From contig NZ_FNYS01000019.1 in assembly GCF_900109075.1 (NCBI RefSeq), forward strand, positions 1-64,000: DNA of 64,000 nucleotides. The letters run 5' to 3'. Each line of letters opens with the position of its first letter. The stretch's first letter is position 1. Positions 17,754 to 26,796 of this stretch are shown here, piece after piece. Source of the DNA: Myroides marinus. Lineage in GTDB: Bacteria; Bacteroidota; Bacteroidia; Flavobacteriales; Flavobacteriaceae. The notes under the pieces are model-generated. The model was given only the letters and a program-made list of their open reading frames with translations. It made no database searches and was not told the DNA's origin. The translations under genes and the position numbers were made by a program.

Positions 17754-19340
17754 TTATCTCTCGAATTGGCAACAGCTGTGTAACGCTTTGTAATCAGCAT
17801 CTGTAGCTTTGTCAAGTTCTGTATCGTGACCTACTTTAGCTACGGCTTTAGAGATCGCTGCTTTAGACGTTAGCTTTTTATCAAAGTTAAGGTGTAATAC
17901 CTTATCTTTTACATCCCAAGTAGCAGAAGATACTCCTTTTATTTTTTTAGCTGCTGTTTCTATACGTTCTTTACATAAGTCACAGTTTCCTTTTACCTTA
18001 AGCATAGTGTGTTCTAAGTTAGCATTGGCTGTAGTTGTATGCTCACCACCGTGGTTAGCATGTCCTGTTGCAGCAGGTGCTTCATCATTATTCATCATAC
18101 TACGTTTACCTTCTAACTGAGCACTTGCATCTACTGTAAATACCCCGTTAGTTACAATTTCCTCACCGTTCTCTAATCCAGACATCACTACATAGTTCTC
18201 TCCAAGTGAAGGCCCTAAAACAATCTCTCTTAGCATAAAGGCAGGAGTAGAGGTATTAGGCTGTTTTACATAGATTACAGAACGCTTACCTGTCCAAAGT
18301 ACTGCTGATTTCGGGATAACTATCTCTTTGTTGTATTGTTTTAAAGGAGCAGAGATTTTAGCGCTTGCGTACATCTCAGGTTTTAAGTTGTTCTTTCTAT
18401 TATCTGTCTCAACTCTTACTTTAGCTGTTCTTGAAGTAGCATCTATAATTGGGTTGATAAAAGCAATCTTTCCTTTAAATACCTCACCAGGTAAACTCTG
18501 AAGTGTATATTCTAATACATCTCCTTCTTTAATAAACGGAAGATCATTCTCATAAGCATCAAATACAGCCCAAAGCTTAGATAGGTTAGAGATGCTGTAA
18601 AGTACTGTTCCTTGGTTGATATAGTCACCTTGGTTTACGCTTTTCTCTACCACTATACCACTAGTATTCGCGTGTATTGATACATAAGGAGATACTTGTC
18701 CTGTGCTTAGCACTTTGTTTATCTGCGCTTCAGACATCTTCCAGATGCGCAATTTCTCTTTGGCAGCATCAAGTAGCAAAGGTTGTAAGTCTCTTAATTT
18801 AGCTGCTTCTAATAATTCTTGTTGAGCCGTTAATAGATCAGGAGAGTAGATAGTAGCAATTAGTTGTCCTTGTTTTACTGACTCCCCAGTGAAATTTACA
18901 TATAATCTTTCGATACGTCCATTAACATGTGAAGTTTGTGATTGTTGTAATCGCTCATCCACTTGTATAGTTCCGTAGAGTTGTATGTCTTTGATAGCGT
19001 CTTGATGGCCTACTTTAGTAGTCTGAATATTAGCCAGTGCTACAGCTTCTTTAGACATTTGAATAGCCTGGTCATCAATAGCATCATCACCGCCATCTCC
19101 AGATTTAAGCGGAATTAAATCCATAGCACATAGTGGACATTTACCTGGTTTGTCCATTCTAATCTGTGGGTGCATAGAACATGTCCATACTGTATTTGTT
19201 TCTTCTGTAGTGGCTGGTTCTCCGTTGTGCTCATGTGATCCTGCTCCTCCGAATACCATCCATCCTAATAGTAAACCTACTAATAATATAGCGCCATAGC
19301 GTACCATATTATTCTTGAATATATTTTTTAGTTTGTCCAT
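17754..19340 (-). CDS. cusB: CusB-like RND periplasmic adaptor with N-terminal metal-binding and C-terminal HMA domains
   Basis: 528 residues, starting at the ATG one base after the cusC stop. Layout: short cytoplasmic N-terminus, membrane anchor (about 13-32), a YHS/heavy-metal-binding motif (WTCSMHPQIRMDKPGKCPLC, about 50-70), the adaptor core with barrel-sandwich and hairpin (SHVNGRIERLYVNFTGESV), beta-barrel and membrane-proximal parts (about 95-410), a His-rich linker, and a C-terminal heavy-metal-associated domain (from about 445) with the Cys pair in GNCDLCKERIE. CusB bridges CusA and CusC and hands Cu(I)/Ag(I) to the pump. The HMA fusion adds a metal-binding, chaperone-like module. 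Confidence 0.9.
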   Translation of the reverse strand: MDKLKNIFKNNMVRYGAILLVGLLLGWMVFGGAGSHEHNGEPATTEETNTVWTCSMHPQIRMDKPGKCPLCAMDLIPLKSGDGGDDAIDDQAIQMSKEAVALANIQTTKVGHQDAIKDIQLYGTIQVDERLQQSQTSHVNGRIERLYVNFTGESVKQGQLIATIYSPDLLTAQQELLEAAKLRDLQPLLLDAAKEKLRIWKMSEAQINKVLSTGQVSPYVSIHANTSGIVVEKSVNQGDYINQGTVLYSISNLSKLWAVFDAYENDLPFIKEGDVLEYTLQSLPGEVFKGKIAFINPIIDATSRTAKVRVETDNRKNNLKPEMYASAKISAPLKQYNKEIVIPKSAVLWTGKRSVIYVKQPNTSTPAFMLREIVLGPSLGENYVVMSGLENGEEIVTNGVFTVDASAQLEGKRSMMNNDEAPAATGHANHGGEHTTTANANLEHTMLKVKGNCDLCKERIETAAKKIKGVSSATWDVKDKVLHLNFDKKLTSKAAISKAVAKVGHDTELDKATDADYKALHSCCQFER

Positions 19341-19341
19341 T

Positions 19342-20832
19342 TTACTGAATATTTTGTGTGTTGTCACGTACTGCTAATAATTTCTTGATAGAAGCCACCA
19401 TCGTGTTGTAATTGGCAATAGCTTCTGCTTTTTTTAACTGGTAATCCAGTAGTTGTCGTTGTACTTGGATAACATTAGTTAAATCACTCTTACCTGTTAC
19501 AAACTCCTTAATGATAAGGTTGTAAGTAGTCTGAGCAAGAGTAGTTTGTTTCTCATAAAGGGTCACTACACGCACAGCATCATCAAGTTGGCTTTTATAT
19601 CCATAATACTCGCTTTTTAAAGTATTATAAGTTTCTTGAAACTTGTTATCACTTGATTTCCACCACAGTTTACCTTCTTCTTGTTGAGCTTTATACTTCT
19701 TGCGGAAAATAGGTAGACTTACTGTCATCATAGGCATAATCATATCCTTACCATTCATATCTCCCATAGCCAGCATCATATCATTAGTCTTACCAATAAT
19801 CATATATTGCACTCCAAGACCTATCATCGGATAGCTCATCTTTCTGTCCATTTCAGCTTTAGCCTTATAAGCTAATCCTTCTTCAGTTATCATCCCAAGC
19901 ATTGGGTTGTTTAACTCTATGGCCAAAAGAGCATCTTCTTCGCTATAAAGAAAGTTTACTTTCTCTATTTGACCTAACACTACTTCCTTAGTAGCATCTC
20001 TGTCTAATAAGGCATTAAACTTAGCTTTCTCTGCTTTGATTTGAGAGTGTAAGCTTTCGATATTGTTTTCAATCTCGATTAGTTCAAGTCCAATACGAAG
20101 TACATCAGACATTCCCGAAGCGCTTGAGCTTCCCATTTCACTCATACCTGAGCCAGAAGACATGGATGACATCGAAGCTGATGGAGTAGCACTTGCCTTA
20201 GCCACGCCTCCCATGCTCATACCTCCCATACCAGAAGAAGCAGAAGCTGTTGCACCAGAAGCAGTATTGCTACTTACCTTAGGTGTGGCAGTTACTTTAG
20301 CACTATTAGAAGGAGCAGAGAACTTGCGTATAGCCAGTTGTTCTAACTGTTGTAATAGTTTTCTATTTTCTTGGTTATTTTGAAGCTGCTCATTTAACTT
20401 TTGCAAGTTATACCACTGCGTATAAACCTGTAGGGTTAAATTATCTATAGTTTCTTTGTATTGTTCGTTTTGCATATTGGCCATGTGATTAGCCTCAACA
20501 CGAGCAGATTTACGTGTTCCAAACCATGGAAGCATTTGCATCACACTTACATTACCTATGTTTCTTCCCCCTACAATATCCATAGGTTTAGTATAAAACT
20601 CCATAGATAATTCAGGGTCTTGATAAGCTCCAGCTTGTGGTATCTTCTGAAGGAATGCTTCATAGGCAAGCTTTTGAGATTTCACACCAGGGTTATTCTC
20701 TAAAGCTACATTTAAGTAATGAGCTAAAGAATCCTTAGGTTGTTCTTGAGCTACAGCTGTAGCAGTGAAACTAGTCACTGCTAAGAACGCTGAAGCTAAA
20801 TATATATACATGTTACTTTTATTCTTGTTCAT
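19342..20832 (-). CDS. cusC: CusC-like TolC-family outer-membrane channel with Met/Ser-rich insert
   Basis: 496 residues; the start overlaps the end of cusA by 14 bases, and an alternative ATG at 20811 would give a neater signal peptide. It has TolC-type helical hairpins in two halves (about 35-180 and 250-490) that form a trimeric outer-membrane/periplasmic channel for the Cus pump. Between them lies a low-complexity insert (about residues 185-245) rich in Met, Ser, Gly and Ala, with words such as SSGMGGMSMGG and SMSSMSSGSGM. Such Met clusters are typical Cu(I)/Ag(I) ligands and are not part of the normal TolC fold. A further Met-dense loop (MMLAMGDMNGKDMIMPMM) lies near residue 350. Confidence 0.88.
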   Translation of the reverse strand: MNKNKSNMYIYLASAFLAVTSFTATAVAQEQPKDSLAHYLNVALENNPGVKSQKLAYEAFLQKIPQAGAYQDPELSMEFYTKPMDIVGGRNIGNVSVMQMLPWFGTRKSARVEANHMANMQNEQYKETIDNLTLQVYTQWYNLQKLNEQLQNNQENRKLLQQLEQLAIRKFSAPSNSAKVTATPKVSSNTASGATASASSGMGGMSMGGVAKASATPSASMSSMSSGSGMSEMGSSSASGMSDVLRIGLELIEIENNIESLHSQIKAEKAKFNALLDRDATKEVVLGQIEKVNFLYSEEDALLAIELNNPMLGMITEEGLAYKAKAEMDRKMSYPMIGLGVQYMIIGKTNDMMLAMGDMNGKDMIMPMMTVSLPIFRKKYKAQQEEGKLWWKSSDNKFQETYNTLKSEYYGYKSQLDDAVRVVTLYEKQTTLAQTTYNLIIKEFVTGKSDLTNVIQVQRQLLDYQLKKAEAIANYNTMVASIKKLLAVRDNTQNIQ

Positions 20833-23800
20833 TATCTGTAGTTTTTAGTGAAGTTACTTCCAATTCCACATTTTGAGTTTCGTGCTCTTTATTCCCCTTT
20901 TTACTATTTTCTTTCTTAATGGCCCATTCTCTCCACCAGCATTGGAACACTGGTACCACAAACATAGTCATGGACTGAATTAGCATTCCTCCGAAAGTAG
21001 GAATAGCCATTGGTACCATAATTTCAGCTCCTTTTCCTGTCGAGGTCATAACCGGAAGAAGTGCAATAAGAGCTGTTGCTGTAGTCATAGCCGCTGGTCT
21101 TACACGTTTAAGTCCTGCGTAAACTACTGCTTCTCTAATTTCCTCTTTAGTCTTAGGATCTCTTGCCTCAAAGGTATCGTGAATATAAGTTCCCATCAGT
21201 ACTCCATCGTTGGTAGCTAATCCAAACAGGGCAATAAACCCAACCCAGACGGCTATACTTAAGTTGATGTTGTGCATCTGGAATAGGTCTCTCATATTCA
21301 TATCTCCAATAGAGAAGTTCATAAACCAAGGTTGGCCATATAACCACAATAGGATAAATCCTCCTGCAAAGGCTACAAATACTCCAGAGAAGTGGATCAG
21401 TGATGCTGCTATTGTTTTAAACTGGAAGTACAGAATAAGTAAGATAGCTAGTAAACTCATCGGCACTACATATAGTAATCGCTGTGAAGCTCTTTCTTGT
21501 TGCTCGTAATTACCTGCAAACTTATAAGTCACTCCTTTCGGAAGTGTTAGTTCTCCTGAGGCAAGTTTAGCTTGTAATAGCTTATCTGCCTCATGTACTA
21601 CATCTACTTCTGCTTTTCCTTCTATTTTATCAAAGATTACATATCCTAACAAGAACGTATTTTCACTCTGAATCATCTGTGATCCTTTAGCATATTCGAT
21701 ATCAGCTACTTCACTAAGAGGAATTTGAGCTCCTGTAGCAGTAGGAATAAGCATTTTAGCCAGCTGATCAGGGTTATCTCTAAGCTCACGTGGATAACGC
21801 AATCTTACTGGGAAACGCTCACGTCCTTCTACTGTAGTAGTTAAAGCCATACCACCGATAGCTGCTCCGATTACATCTTGCAAGTCAGATACAGTAATAC
21901 CGTATCTTGCCATATTGTTACGGTTTAGATGAATCTCAATATAAGGAGCACCTACAGCACGATCATAAAACACAGTCGAAGGCATAATAGAAGGAATGTC
22001 TTTTAGCGCTGTTTCTAATGCTTTACCACCTGCCTCGATAGACTCAAGGTCTGGTCCTGATACTTTAAGTCCCATAGGAGCACGCATACCTGTAGATAAC
22101 ATCACAAGTCTTGCCTCGATAGGTTGTAATTTAGGCGCTGATGTTAGTCCAGGTAAGTGTGATACATTGACAATCTCTTGCCAGATATCATCTGCTTTTT
22201 TAATCTCTGGACGCCATTGACGCAGGAACTTACCATCTTTATCTGTGATTAAACTATCCTTTGGTACTTTTCTAAAACCTTCTTTAGGGTTATAAGTTTT
22301 ACCGCTGATTAGTTCAAATTCTCCATTTTTATTTACTTTAAATCTCTCTCTGTGTCCATCTTCATTTAAGATATACTCAGGGATATAGTTAATCGTGTTT
22401 TCAAACATTTGAGTAGGAGCGGGGTCAAGGGCTGAGTTTACACGTCCCCATTTACCTACGATGATTTCCACCTCAGGAATGTTTTGAATACGCTTGTCTA
22501 ACGTACCAATGAACTTTAAGTTTTGTTCAATACCTGTGTGAGGCATACTTGTTGGCATAAGTAGGAAAGATCCTTCATTAAGACTTGGCATAAACTCCTG
22601 TCCAATACCTGGGAAGGTAGTAGTTGATTTTTGCCAAAAAGCAGTCTCTCTAAATGATTTCCATCCAACAGTTTCAAATCCTTTAGCTACAAATCCAAAA
22701 CTCTTATCCACACCTAACCATACCAGCATACCAAATAGCAAAGTGATAATCGGAATACTCATAAACTTCCAGCGGTGAGTAAGTGCCCATCTTAGGATTT
22801 GCTCATAGTAGATAACAAGCAGCCACAGAACACCTAAAATAGAACCAATGGCTAAGAATACAAATACGAAGTTTAATCCTGTGCTTTGCCCAGTCCCCAG
22901 AGGTAGCCATTCTACAGTTAAGTAGTATAAAGCGACAAATAGAGTTAAAGTTACATTGATATAATTGGCTATTTTTTCTCCTTTCCACAAAGGTGTAAAT
23001 AGGTTATTTACAGCTACTAAAGTTAAAGTAACTGCTATAAACTCTCCTGTATAGATCCACAATCCAATACCTAAAACGCCTAATATATAATTAGCTATTT
23101 TACGCATTTTCTTACCGTCTATTTTAATAGAATACACGTAGTATGCAATAGTCGGAAGTACGATAATTCCCAAGATAAATGCTGATAATAAGGCGAAGGT
23201 CTTGGTATAAGCTAAGGGCTTAAACAGTTTACCTTCTTGCGCTTCCATTGCAAAAACAGGTAAGAAACTGATAATAGTGGTAAGCATAGCCGTAGATAAA
23301 GCTCCTGATACCTCTGATACCGCTTTAGTAATAAGATTGACAAAAGCCATTCCTTTGCTTTGAATCCCCTTTTCTTTTTCCTCTTCCATGTACCTTAGGA
23401 TACTCTCGACAAAGACGACTCCCACATCGACCATTACTCCAATGGCAATGGCAATACCAGATAGAGCTACAATATTAGCCTCTATACCCATATATCGCAT
23501 AATGATAAAAGTAGCCAGTACTCCAATAGGTAAGATACTTGAGATAATTACCGAAGCGCGAAGGTTTATAACCAGTACTATCACTACGATAATACAGATT
23601 AATATCTCATGAGCTAAGGCCGTTTCTAAGGTACCAATAGTTTCTTGGATTAATCCAGAGCGGTCATAGAAGGGTACAACTGTAACTTTAGATATAGTAC
23701 CATCAGCTAAAGTCTTTTGCGGAAGACCAGCTTCCATTTCTTTTATTTTATCCTTTACATTGTTAATCACATGCATCGGATTAGCGCCATAACGAGCCAC

Positions 23801-24718
23801 AACTACACCTCCCACAGCATCTATACCTTCTTTGTCTAATCCTCCACGACGTGTAGCAGGACCAAGGTTTACAAAGGCAACATCTTTTATCTTTACAGGA
23901 ACGTTCTGACGCACAGTAACCACAGCGTCCTCTAAGTCTTTTACATTCTTGATATATCCAAGACCTCGAACTAAGTATTCAGCTTTGTTGATCTCTATCG
24001 TTTCAGCTCCAATGTCCAAGTTGCTCTTCTGTATAGCAGACATTACATCCATTACAGAAACGTTATACGCGCGCATAGCATCAGGATTTACCTCTACTTG
24101 GTATTCCTTTACATATCCACCGATAGAAGCCACCTCAGATACTCCCTCAGCTGCTGATAAACTATACTTGGCATAGAAGTCCTGAATAGTACGCAATTCA
24201 TCTGGGTCCCATCCACCTGTAGGTTCTCCTGTTTCTGGATTACGCCCTTCAAGGGTGTACCAATACACTTGCCCTAAAGCAGTAGCATCAGGCCCAAGTG
24301 ATGGAATAACTCCTTCTGGAAGTGTCCCTGCAGGTAGTGAATTTAACTTTTCTAAGATACGTGAACGGCTCCAGTAGAACTCCACGTTCTCTTCGAAAAT
24401 GATATAGATAAATGACATCCCAAACATAGAACTACTACGCACTGTTTTTACCCCTGGTATCCCAAGTAGAGAAGTAGTAAGGGGGTAAGTGATTTGTTCT
24501 TGGATATCTTTAGGCGAACGTCCCATCCACTCAGTTGCAACAATCTGTTGGTTTTCACCAATATCAGGTATCGCGTCCACTGGTACAGGATCGCTCGGCA
24601 ATATGTTTTGATGCCAGTTAAATGGAGCTGTTACAAGTCCCCAAATAATCACAACACCCAACAGCAATAGAGTAATCACTCTATTGTGTAAGAAGTACTT
24701 AATGATTTTATTAAGCAT
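20819..24718 (-). CDS. cusA: CusA/CzcA-family heavy-metal RND efflux pump
   Basis: 1299 residues, longer than the roughly 1040-1050 of E. coli CusA. It begins MLNKIIKYFLHNRVITLLLL (first membrane helix) and keeps family motifs: PVDAIPDIGENQQIV, GRSPKDIQEQITYPLTT, and RPAAMTTATALIALLPV near the end. Extra length lies in a membrane-rich stretch at about 530-640 (extra helices after GIIVLPTIAYYVYS) and in the second periplasmic loop. A Met in LVMLSTGMRAPMGLKVSGPD matches a position used for Cu(I) in CusA; the RYGITV segment has Ile where CusA has Met, so one ligand may be missing. It exports Cu(I)/Ag(I) by proton antiport from inner membrane and periplasm through CusC. First gene of the CusACB cluster. 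Confidence 0.9.
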   Translation of the reverse strand: MLNKIIKYFLHNRVITLLLLGVVIIWGLVTAPFNWHQNILPSDPVPVDAIPDIGENQQIVATEWMGRSPKDIQEQITYPLTTSLLGIPGVKTVRSSSMFGMSFIYIIFEENVEFYWSRSRILEKLNSLPAGTLPEGVIPSLGPDATALGQVYWYTLEGRNPETGEPTGGWDPDELRTIQDFYAKYSLSAAEGVSEVASIGGYVKEYQVEVNPDAMRAYNVSVMDVMSAIQKSNLDIGAETIEINKAEYLVRGLGYIKNVKDLEDAVVTVRQNVPVKIKDVAFVNLGPATRRGGLDKEGIDAVGGVVVARYGANPMHVINNVKDKIKEMEAGLPQKTLADGTISKVTVVPFYDRSGLIQETIGTLETALAHEILICIIVVIVLVINLRASVIISSILPIGVLATFIIMRYMGIEANIVALSGIAIAIGVMVDVGVVFVESILRYMEEEKEKGIQSKGMAFVNLITKAVSEVSGALSTAMLTTIISFLPVFAMEAQEGKLFKPLAYTKTFALLSAFILGIIVLPTIAYYVYSIKIDGKKMRKIANYILGVLGIGLWIYTGEFIAVTLTLVAVNNLFTPLWKGEKIANYINVTLTLFVALYYLTVEWLPLGTGQSTGLNFVFVFLAIGSILGVLWLLVIYYEQILRWALTHRWKFMSIPIITLLFGMLVWLGVDKSFGFVAKGFETVGWKSFRETAFWQKSTTTFPGIGQEFMPSLNEGSFLLMPTSMPHTGIEQNLKFIGTLDKRIQNIPEVEIIVGKWGRVNSALDPAPTQMFENTINYIPEYILNEDGHRERFKVNKNGEFELISGKTYNPKEGFRKVPKDSLITDKDGKFLRQWRPEIKKADDIWQEIVNVSHLPGLTSAPKLQPIEARLVMLSTGMRAPMGLKVSGPDLESIEAGGKALETALKDIPSIMPSTVFYDRAVGAPYIEIHLNRNNMARYGITVSDLQDVIGAAIGGMALTTTVEGRERFPVRLRYPRELRDNPDQLAKMLIPTATGAQIPLSEVADIEYAKGSQMIQSENTFLLGYVIFDKIEGKAEVDVVHEADKLLQAKLASGELTLPKGVTYKFAGNYEQQERASQRLLYVVPMSLLAILLILYFQFKTIAASLIHFSGVFVAFAGGFILLWLYGQPWFMNFSIGDMNMRDLFQMHNINLSIAVWVGFIALFGLATNDGVLMGTYIHDTFEARDPKTKEEIREAVVYAGLKRVRPAAMTTATALIALLPVMTSTGKGAEIMVPMAIPTFGGMLIQSMTMFVVPVFQCWWREWAIKKENSKKGNKEHETQNVELEVTSLKTTDNEQE

Positions 24719-24782
24719 AAGAAGTATTTTTCTGTATTAAAAAATGACACCTGCTAATACTTTACTATTATCGATCGGATAA

Positions 24783-24851
24783 GGATAGAACCACAACTTA
24801 TATGCCACATCCTAAAGGGATACAACAATAAGTTGTAATCCTATTCTATCC
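24783..24851 (-). promoter_or_regulatory. Structured leader upstream of cusA
   Basis: Three nested stems lie 65-133 bases before the cusA start: ggatagaa (24783-24790) with ttctatcc (24844-24851), acaacttat (24793-24801) with ataagttgt (24828-24836), and a small inner atcc/ggat pair (24809-24821). No T-run follows on the minus strand, so it is not a plain terminator. It could be a regulatory RNA fold in the cusA leader or the processed end of the upstream transcript. The rest of the 382-base gap (24719-25100) shows no gene. Confidence 0.4.
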
Positions 24852-25100
24852 AGGATTAGTGCATAAACGATAAATAAAAAGATTAGCGATGATGAATAAA
24901 TAGGTAATCATCATTAGACCTAAGCGTATATGATTTTTAGCTATTTGATATAGTGTAATTTATATCACAACAATACCTTATTATATAAGAAAGGTAATGA
25001 CTATAGACAATAAAAATACGGTTAGGACAAAGTAACTATATAAGATCAATACACATATAGATAATAAGGTGTATTAGCAAGTTACTTGTTTAAAAGGGTA

Positions 25101-25529
25101 TCATATACGATAAATACAGATATAAGATAAGGGATCTATATCTTTATACTTAAATCCAGAAGAAGATACAGATAGAGGAGTTACAGAAACTAAATCAATA
25201 GATGATAAGTTCTCTAAGTAATTAGAGTTAAACCATCTCGATTTAATGTTAGCTGTTTTTGCCTTTGTATCTTGAACAACCTTTGGTGATTGAACTTTTA
25301 ATTCAGTAGAAGTAACTAATACACGAGAAGCTACATTACAACATGGCATATTTAGATCCATACTGCGTGAGTTTTGCTCCATCTCACCTGAACAGCATGA
25401 CATATTACTATTGCCACTCATCTCCATACCACATACCATTACCTCTTCAGTACAAGTCCATTCTATAATCGGACTGGCTGTAACTAAAGTAGATAGTAAT
25501 AAAAGTAATATGGATAGATATTTCTTCAC
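25101..25529 (-). CDS. Exported Cys/Met-rich small protein, copper-cluster associated
   Basis: 142 residues with a clear signal peptide (MKKYLSILLLLLSTLVTAS). The mature N-terminus carries Cys and Met in dense clusters (WTCTEEVMVCGMEMSG, NMSCCSGEMEQ, LNMPCCNV), well suited to binding Cu(I). The second half has no recognised domain. It reads in the same direction as, and 382 bases ahead of, cusA, and probably belongs to the same regulon. It may act as a periplasmic metal sink or sensor. I do not recognise a named family. Confidence 0.7.
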   Translation of the reverse strand: MKKYLSILLLLLSTLVTASPIIEWTCTEEVMVCGMEMSGNSNMSCCSGEMEQNSRSMDLNMPCCNVASRVLVTSTELKVQSPKVVQDTKAKTANIKSRWFNSNYLENLSSIDLVSVTPLSVSSSGFKYKDIDPLSYICIYRI

Positions 25530-25559
25530 TTAATGTCTGAATTGTTCTAATTGATGTGA

Positions 25560-25567
25560 CAAAGATA
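25560..25567 (-). promoter_or_regulatory. Promoter -7 box for the Cys/Met-rich gene
   Basis: TATCTTTG on the minus strand, an exact TAnnTTTG match 30 bases before the ATG at 25529. It lies in the divergent region shared with the AraC-type gene. Confidence 0.5.
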
Positions 25568-25838
25568 CTTATTTTTTACACCTAGACTATAGTTTTAAAG
25601 GTTTTTTATGCAGGTAAAAGCACTTTTAATTAATCACTTATACAATTATTTGTTTTTGTTGTATAATTAATCACTTTAGGGTAATTAGGGACATAGGCAT
25701 AGCGTATTTTCTTATTGACTAAATAATCATTTAAGTATAATTAATATTAAAATGAGCTTTTTAGAAAATATAAATGAGCTTTATAGCAAAGTAATAAGAC
25801 TGTAGTTCTGTATCTTTATCTTTAGAAAATAATAGAAA

Positions 25839-26660
25839 ATGAAAACAAACAATACTTTGCAAACTATTAGTTACTCAGGTATTTTTCTTTCTTGTTACAC
25901 AGATAATAATCAAAAGTGTATTCATGCTACTCCTGAGCATGTCTTAGTATATGTGTATTCAGGTGAACAAATCATTGAAGATAGAAATAAGAAAATAAAG
26001 GTTGGGGCAGGTCAATGCGTTTTTATACGTCGTAATCACCAATTGACAATGTACAAAAATGGTAAGGGTAAAGATAACTATAAGGGAATATCACTAACTT
26101 TTAATAGAAATGTACTAAGAGAGTTTTATAGTAAATTAAAAAAGAGTGATATTCCCAAGGGAGTAGCTGTATCTGATAAAAATGTATTCCCGATTGAACA
26201 GAAAGTTGATATAACTAGTCTATTCGAATCCTTAACTCCTTATTTTAATCAGAATGTTAAACCTTCGGATCAGGTAATTCACTTAAAATTACTTGAAGGT
26301 ATTTATGCACTACTTAATAACTCTGATATATTCTATCCTTTATTATTTGATTTTACCCAACCTTGGAAGATAGATATAATGGAGTTTCTAAATGATCATT
26401 ATATGGACGAGTTAACCATGGATGAGATAGCAATCTATACAGGAAGAAGCCTAGCCACTTTTAAAAGAGATTTTAAGAAGATAAGTAATCTAACCCCACA
26501 AAGGTGGATTATACAAAAGCGATTAGAATCAGCTTATGTGAAACTAAAAGAAAAAGGAGAAAAAGTTCAAGATGTTTATTTGGAAGTAGGCTTTAAAAAC
26601 CCTTCTCACTTTTCAACAGCTTTTAAGAAGCAATTCGGTATTTCTCCTACGGAAGTGTAA
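25839..26660 (+). CDS. AraC-family transcriptional regulator
   Basis: 273 residues. The N-terminal cupin-like sensor part (about 1-150) contains VYSGEQIIEDRNKKIKVGAG and QCVFIRRN; the C-terminal double helix-turn-helix (about 180-273) contains YMDELTMDEIAIYTGRSLAT and VGFKNPSHFSTAFKKQFG. It is read towards the zinc alcohol dehydrogenase 136 bases downstream and probably controls it; regulators of this type often respond to aldehydes or small hydrophobic compounds. Effector unknown. Confidence 0.85.
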   Translation: MKTNNTLQTISYSGIFLSCYTDNNQKCIHATPEHVLVYVYSGEQIIEDRNKKIKVGAGQCVFIRRNHQLTMYKNGKGKDNYKGISLTFNRNVLREFYSKLKKSDIPKGVAVSDKNVFPIEQKVDITSLFESLTPYFNQNVKPSDQVIHLKLLEGIYALLNNSDIFYPLLFDFTQPWKIDIMEFLNDHYMDELTMDEIAIYTGRSLATFKRDFKKISNLTPQRWIIQKRLESAYVKLKEKGEKVQDVYLEVGFKNPSHFSTAFKKQFGISPTEV

Positions 26661-26726
26661 TAGATAATGAGCTTCTTAAAAAAGTAAATTGAACTTTTTA
26701 GTAAAGTCTTTGTTTAACTGATAATT

Positions 26727-26734
26727 TACTTTTG
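26727..26734 (+). promoter_or_regulatory. Promoter -7 box for the alcohol dehydrogenase gene
   Basis: TACTTTTG matches TAnnTTTG, 62 bases before the ATG. A TTTG at 26709-26712 is 14 bases upstream, closer than the usual spacing. Confidence 0.4.
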
Positions 26735-26796
26735 CCAAGAGTTATACATAATGTATCTATAGTAAAAACAATATTAATAAAAATACCTTTAAAAAG

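Noticed and set aside
20063..20383. 106-residue plus-strand ORF inside cusC
   Set aside because: It is antisense to the Met/Ser-rich insert and low-complexity; cusC is well supported by its TolC-type halves and operon spacing.
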